Positions 4,936-6,036 of a stretch of DNA of 6,036 nucleotides are shown here, piece after piece (the stretch's first letter is position 1; the number at the start of each line of letters is the position of its first letter). This stretch comes from Frankiaceae bacterium (lineage in GTDB: Bacteria; Actinomycetota; Actinomycetes; Mycobacteriales; SCTD01): assembly GCA_947479995.1 (NCBI GenBank), contig CANKBT010000195.1:1-6036 (forward strand), given 5' to 3'. The translations under genes and the position numbers were made by a program. The notes under the pieces were generated by a model. The model did no database searches. It was given only the letters and a program-made list of their open reading frames with translations, and had not been told where the DNA came from.

Positions 4936-5445
4936 TTGACCTACTTCGCCGCCGCCCTGGCGCGGACCCCCGGCGGCTGGGCCGCGGAGGAGCTCGACCT
5001 GTCCGAGCTCGGTGACCTCGAGGCGGTGGTCGACGAGCTGCGCGAGCTGACCGGCGACGGCCCCGGCCCGGCGCTGCTGCTGCTCGAGGAGGACGACGAG
5101 CACGTCGCCGTCGTCCGCGTCGACGGCGGGCTGTCGAGCCTGGACGACCCGCGGGTGTTCCTGTCCGACGAGCGGGCCGCGCAGGCCAGCGACGTCGCCG
5201 CGATGCTGTGGGAGGGCGACGCCCCGCCCGCCGACGGCGACGAGGACGACGACGACGCCGGCCGCGTGCTGGCCGAGCCCGTCGGCGACAGCGACCTGCT
5301 GGCCGACCTCGGCACGCCGGCCGAGGACCTGCTGGCGCTCTGCGCCGAGGAGGGCCTGCTGCCCTCCGACGTGCTCGCCGCCGTGTGCGAGCGCGCCGGC
5401 TGCCTCGACGCCCTGGAGCAGCTGCGCGAGGGCGTCACCGCCTAG
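4936..5445 (+). CDS. Second, diverged paralog of the tRNA adenosine deaminase-associated protein (169 aa)
   Basis: The product opens MTYFAAALARTPGGWAAEEL and shares the layout of the gene just upstream: an N-terminal beta/alpha part, VVRVDGG (59-65), VFLSDERAAQASDVA (74-88), a very acidic linker (DGDEDDDD, about 101-108), then PVGDSDLLADLGTPAEDLL with a helical end. An ungapped 49-residue stretch (PVGD...LEQL against PAGD...YERV of the upstream protein) has 14 identities by my count, so tandem duplication is likely. The only early start is TTG 4936-4938, with GGAG at 4925-4928, 7 bases away. It differs from the first copy by two Cys residues in the C-terminal helices and loss of the Met/Asp-rich signature. 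It lies 24 bases after the first paralog and 10 bases before tadA, so one operon is expected. The function is unknown; a partner or chaperone of TadA is an inference from position only. Confidence 0.82.
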   Translation: MTYFAAALARTPGGWAAEELDLSELGDLEAVVDELRELTGDGPGPALLLLEEDDEHVAVVRVDGGLSSLDDPRVFLSDERAAQASDVAAMLWEGDAPPADGDEDDDDAGRVLAEPVGDSDLLADLGTPAEDLLALCAEEGLLPSDVLAAVCERAGCLDALEQLREGVTA

Positions 5446-5455
5446 GGTCCGGCGG

Positions 5456-5914
5456 GTGACGGACCGCGCGTGGATGCGCCTCGCGCTCGACGAGGCCGCC
5501 CGCGCCCCCTCGCACGACGACGTGCCCGTCGGCGCCGTGCTCGTCGGCCCGACCGGCGACGTGGTCGCGCAGGAGCGCAACGAGCGCGAGCTCACCGGCG
5601 ACCCCACCGCGCACGCCGAGGTGCTGGCCCTGCGCGCCGGCGCCCGCGCGCTCGGCTCCTGGCGCCTCACCGGCTGCACGCTCGTCGTCACGCTCGAGCC
5701 CTGCACGATGTGCGCCGGCGCGATCGTGCTGTCGCGGGTGTCGCGCGTGGTCTACGGCGCCGTCGACGACAAGGCCGGCGCCGCCGGCTCGCTGTACGAC
5801 GTGCTGCGCGACCGCCGGCTCAACAGCCGCCCCGAGGTGCTGCCGGGCGTGCTCGCCGACGAGTCGGCCGCGCTGCTGCGGCGCTTCTTCGAGGAGCACC
5901 GGCCGCTCCGCTAG
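5456..5914 (+). CDS. tadA: tRNA-specific adenosine deaminase TadA (152 aa)
   Basis: TadA deaminates adenosine-34 to inosine in tRNA-Arg(ACG) so that one tRNA reads CGU, CGC and CGA. The cytidine-deaminase-fold zinc site is complete: HAE at 53-55 (His53 ligand, Glu55 proton shuttle) and PCTMC at 82-86 (Cys83 and Cys86 ligands). Other TadA marks are DVPVGAVLV (22-30), RN at 41-42 with the substrate-binding Asn, LEPC, and VVYGAVDDKAGAAGSL (98-113). The length is normal and the C-terminal helix ends RRFFEEHRPLR. The GTG at 5456 is used as start; the ATG at 5474 would also keep the whole domain, and no strong ribosome site separates them, so the start is somewhat uncertain. The gene follows the second associated-protein gene by 10 bases, which suggests translational coupling, and a tRNA gene begins 10 bases after its stop. 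Confidence 0.96.
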   Translation: MTDRAWMRLALDEAARAPSHDDVPVGAVLVGPTGDVVAQERNERELTGDPTAHAEVLALRAGARALGSWRLTGCTLVVTLEPCTMCAGAIVLSRVSRVVYGAVDDKAGAAGSLYDVLRDRRLNSRPEVLPGVLADESAALLRRFFEEHRPLR

Positions 5915-5917
5915 GCT
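5912..5917 (+). promoter_or_regulatory. Possible -10 box for tRNA-Ser overlapping the tadA stop
   Basis: TAGGCT fits TANNNT and includes the TAG stop codon of tadA. It lies 7 bases before the mature 5' end of the tRNA. A weak TTCGAG at 5888-5893 stands 18 bases upstream as a poor -35. Transcription from here would leave almost no 5' leader, so read-through from the tadA operon is an equally good explanation. Confidence 0.25.
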
Positions 5918-5924
5918 CGCCTGC

Positions 5925-6014
5925 GGTGGCGTGTCCGAGCGGCCGAAGGAGCACGCCTCGAAAGCGTGTGACGGTGCAAGCCGTCCGTGGGTTCAAATCC
6001 CACCGCCACCGCCA
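5925..6014 (+). tRNA. tRNA-Ser (anticodon CGA), complete with encoded CCA
   Basis: The acceptor stem GGTGGCG (5925-5931) pairs with CGCCACC (6004-6010), followed by discriminator G6011 and encoded CCA (6012-6014). The anticodon stem CACGC (5952-5956) pairs with GCGTG (5964-5968) around loop CTCGAAA, giving anticodon CGA at 5959-5961, which reads UCG. The long class II variable arm, GACGG (5970-5974) with CCGTC (5981-5985), and the discriminator G identify a serine tRNA. The T arm is GTGGG-TTCAAAT-CCCAC (5987-6003). With C at position 34 it is not a substrate of the adjacent TadA. No terminator is visible in the 22 bases that remain. Confidence 0.97.
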
Positions 6015-6036
6015 TGCACCACCGCGCAGGCACCAC

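Overview
The window is about 75% GC with dense coding on both strands, GTG/TTG starts and actinobacterial families (DUF3039, the TadA-associated protein family, an HRDC-less RecQ). It is almost certainly chromosomal DNA of a high-GC actinobacterium. The order cannot be fixed from the sequence alone. There is no phage, plasmid or transposase gene here.

Layout. (1) Positions 1-145 are the last 47 codons of murB, the cell-wall precursor reductase. (2) Positions 146-722 form a 577-base convergent gap with no gene. It begins with three tandem 16-bp repeats and then holds a striking palindromic array: about 14 copies of a motif built on GCAGTGATCAC in alternating orientation, arranged as two diverged ~270-bp tandem copies. 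(3) Positions 723-959 (minus) encode a small DUF3039 zinc-ribbon-like protein, probably leaderless. It is divergent from (4) 1026-1751, a protein with a Lys/Ala-rich histone-H1-like tail fused to a small conserved C-terminal domain. (5) Positions 1818-3437 encode a RecQ helicase whose frame lacks any ATG/GTG/TTG early enough; a CTG with a well-placed Shine-Dalgarno is the best start. (6) A strong GC hairpin (3443-3479) separates recQ from the convergent gene (7) at 3494-4258 (minus), an actinobacterial membrane-protein family of unknown function. (8) Positions 4411-5914 form a tight three-gene operon: two tandem, diverged paralogs of the tRNA adenosine deaminase-associated protein, then tadA. 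(9) A complete tRNA-Ser(CGA) with encoded CCA follows tadA by 10 bases.

Functionally the right side is a tRNA/translation module: TadA makes inosine-34 in tRNA-Arg(ACG), and the two acidic upstream proteins are of unknown mechanism but belong with it by family and position. The middle holds DNA repair (RecQ) next to a putative DNA-binding basic protein. The most unusual element is the palindromic array between murB and the DUF3039 gene. It resembles a BIME/REP-type mosaic, with matched arms and one compensatory change that favour hairpin pairing as the conserved property.
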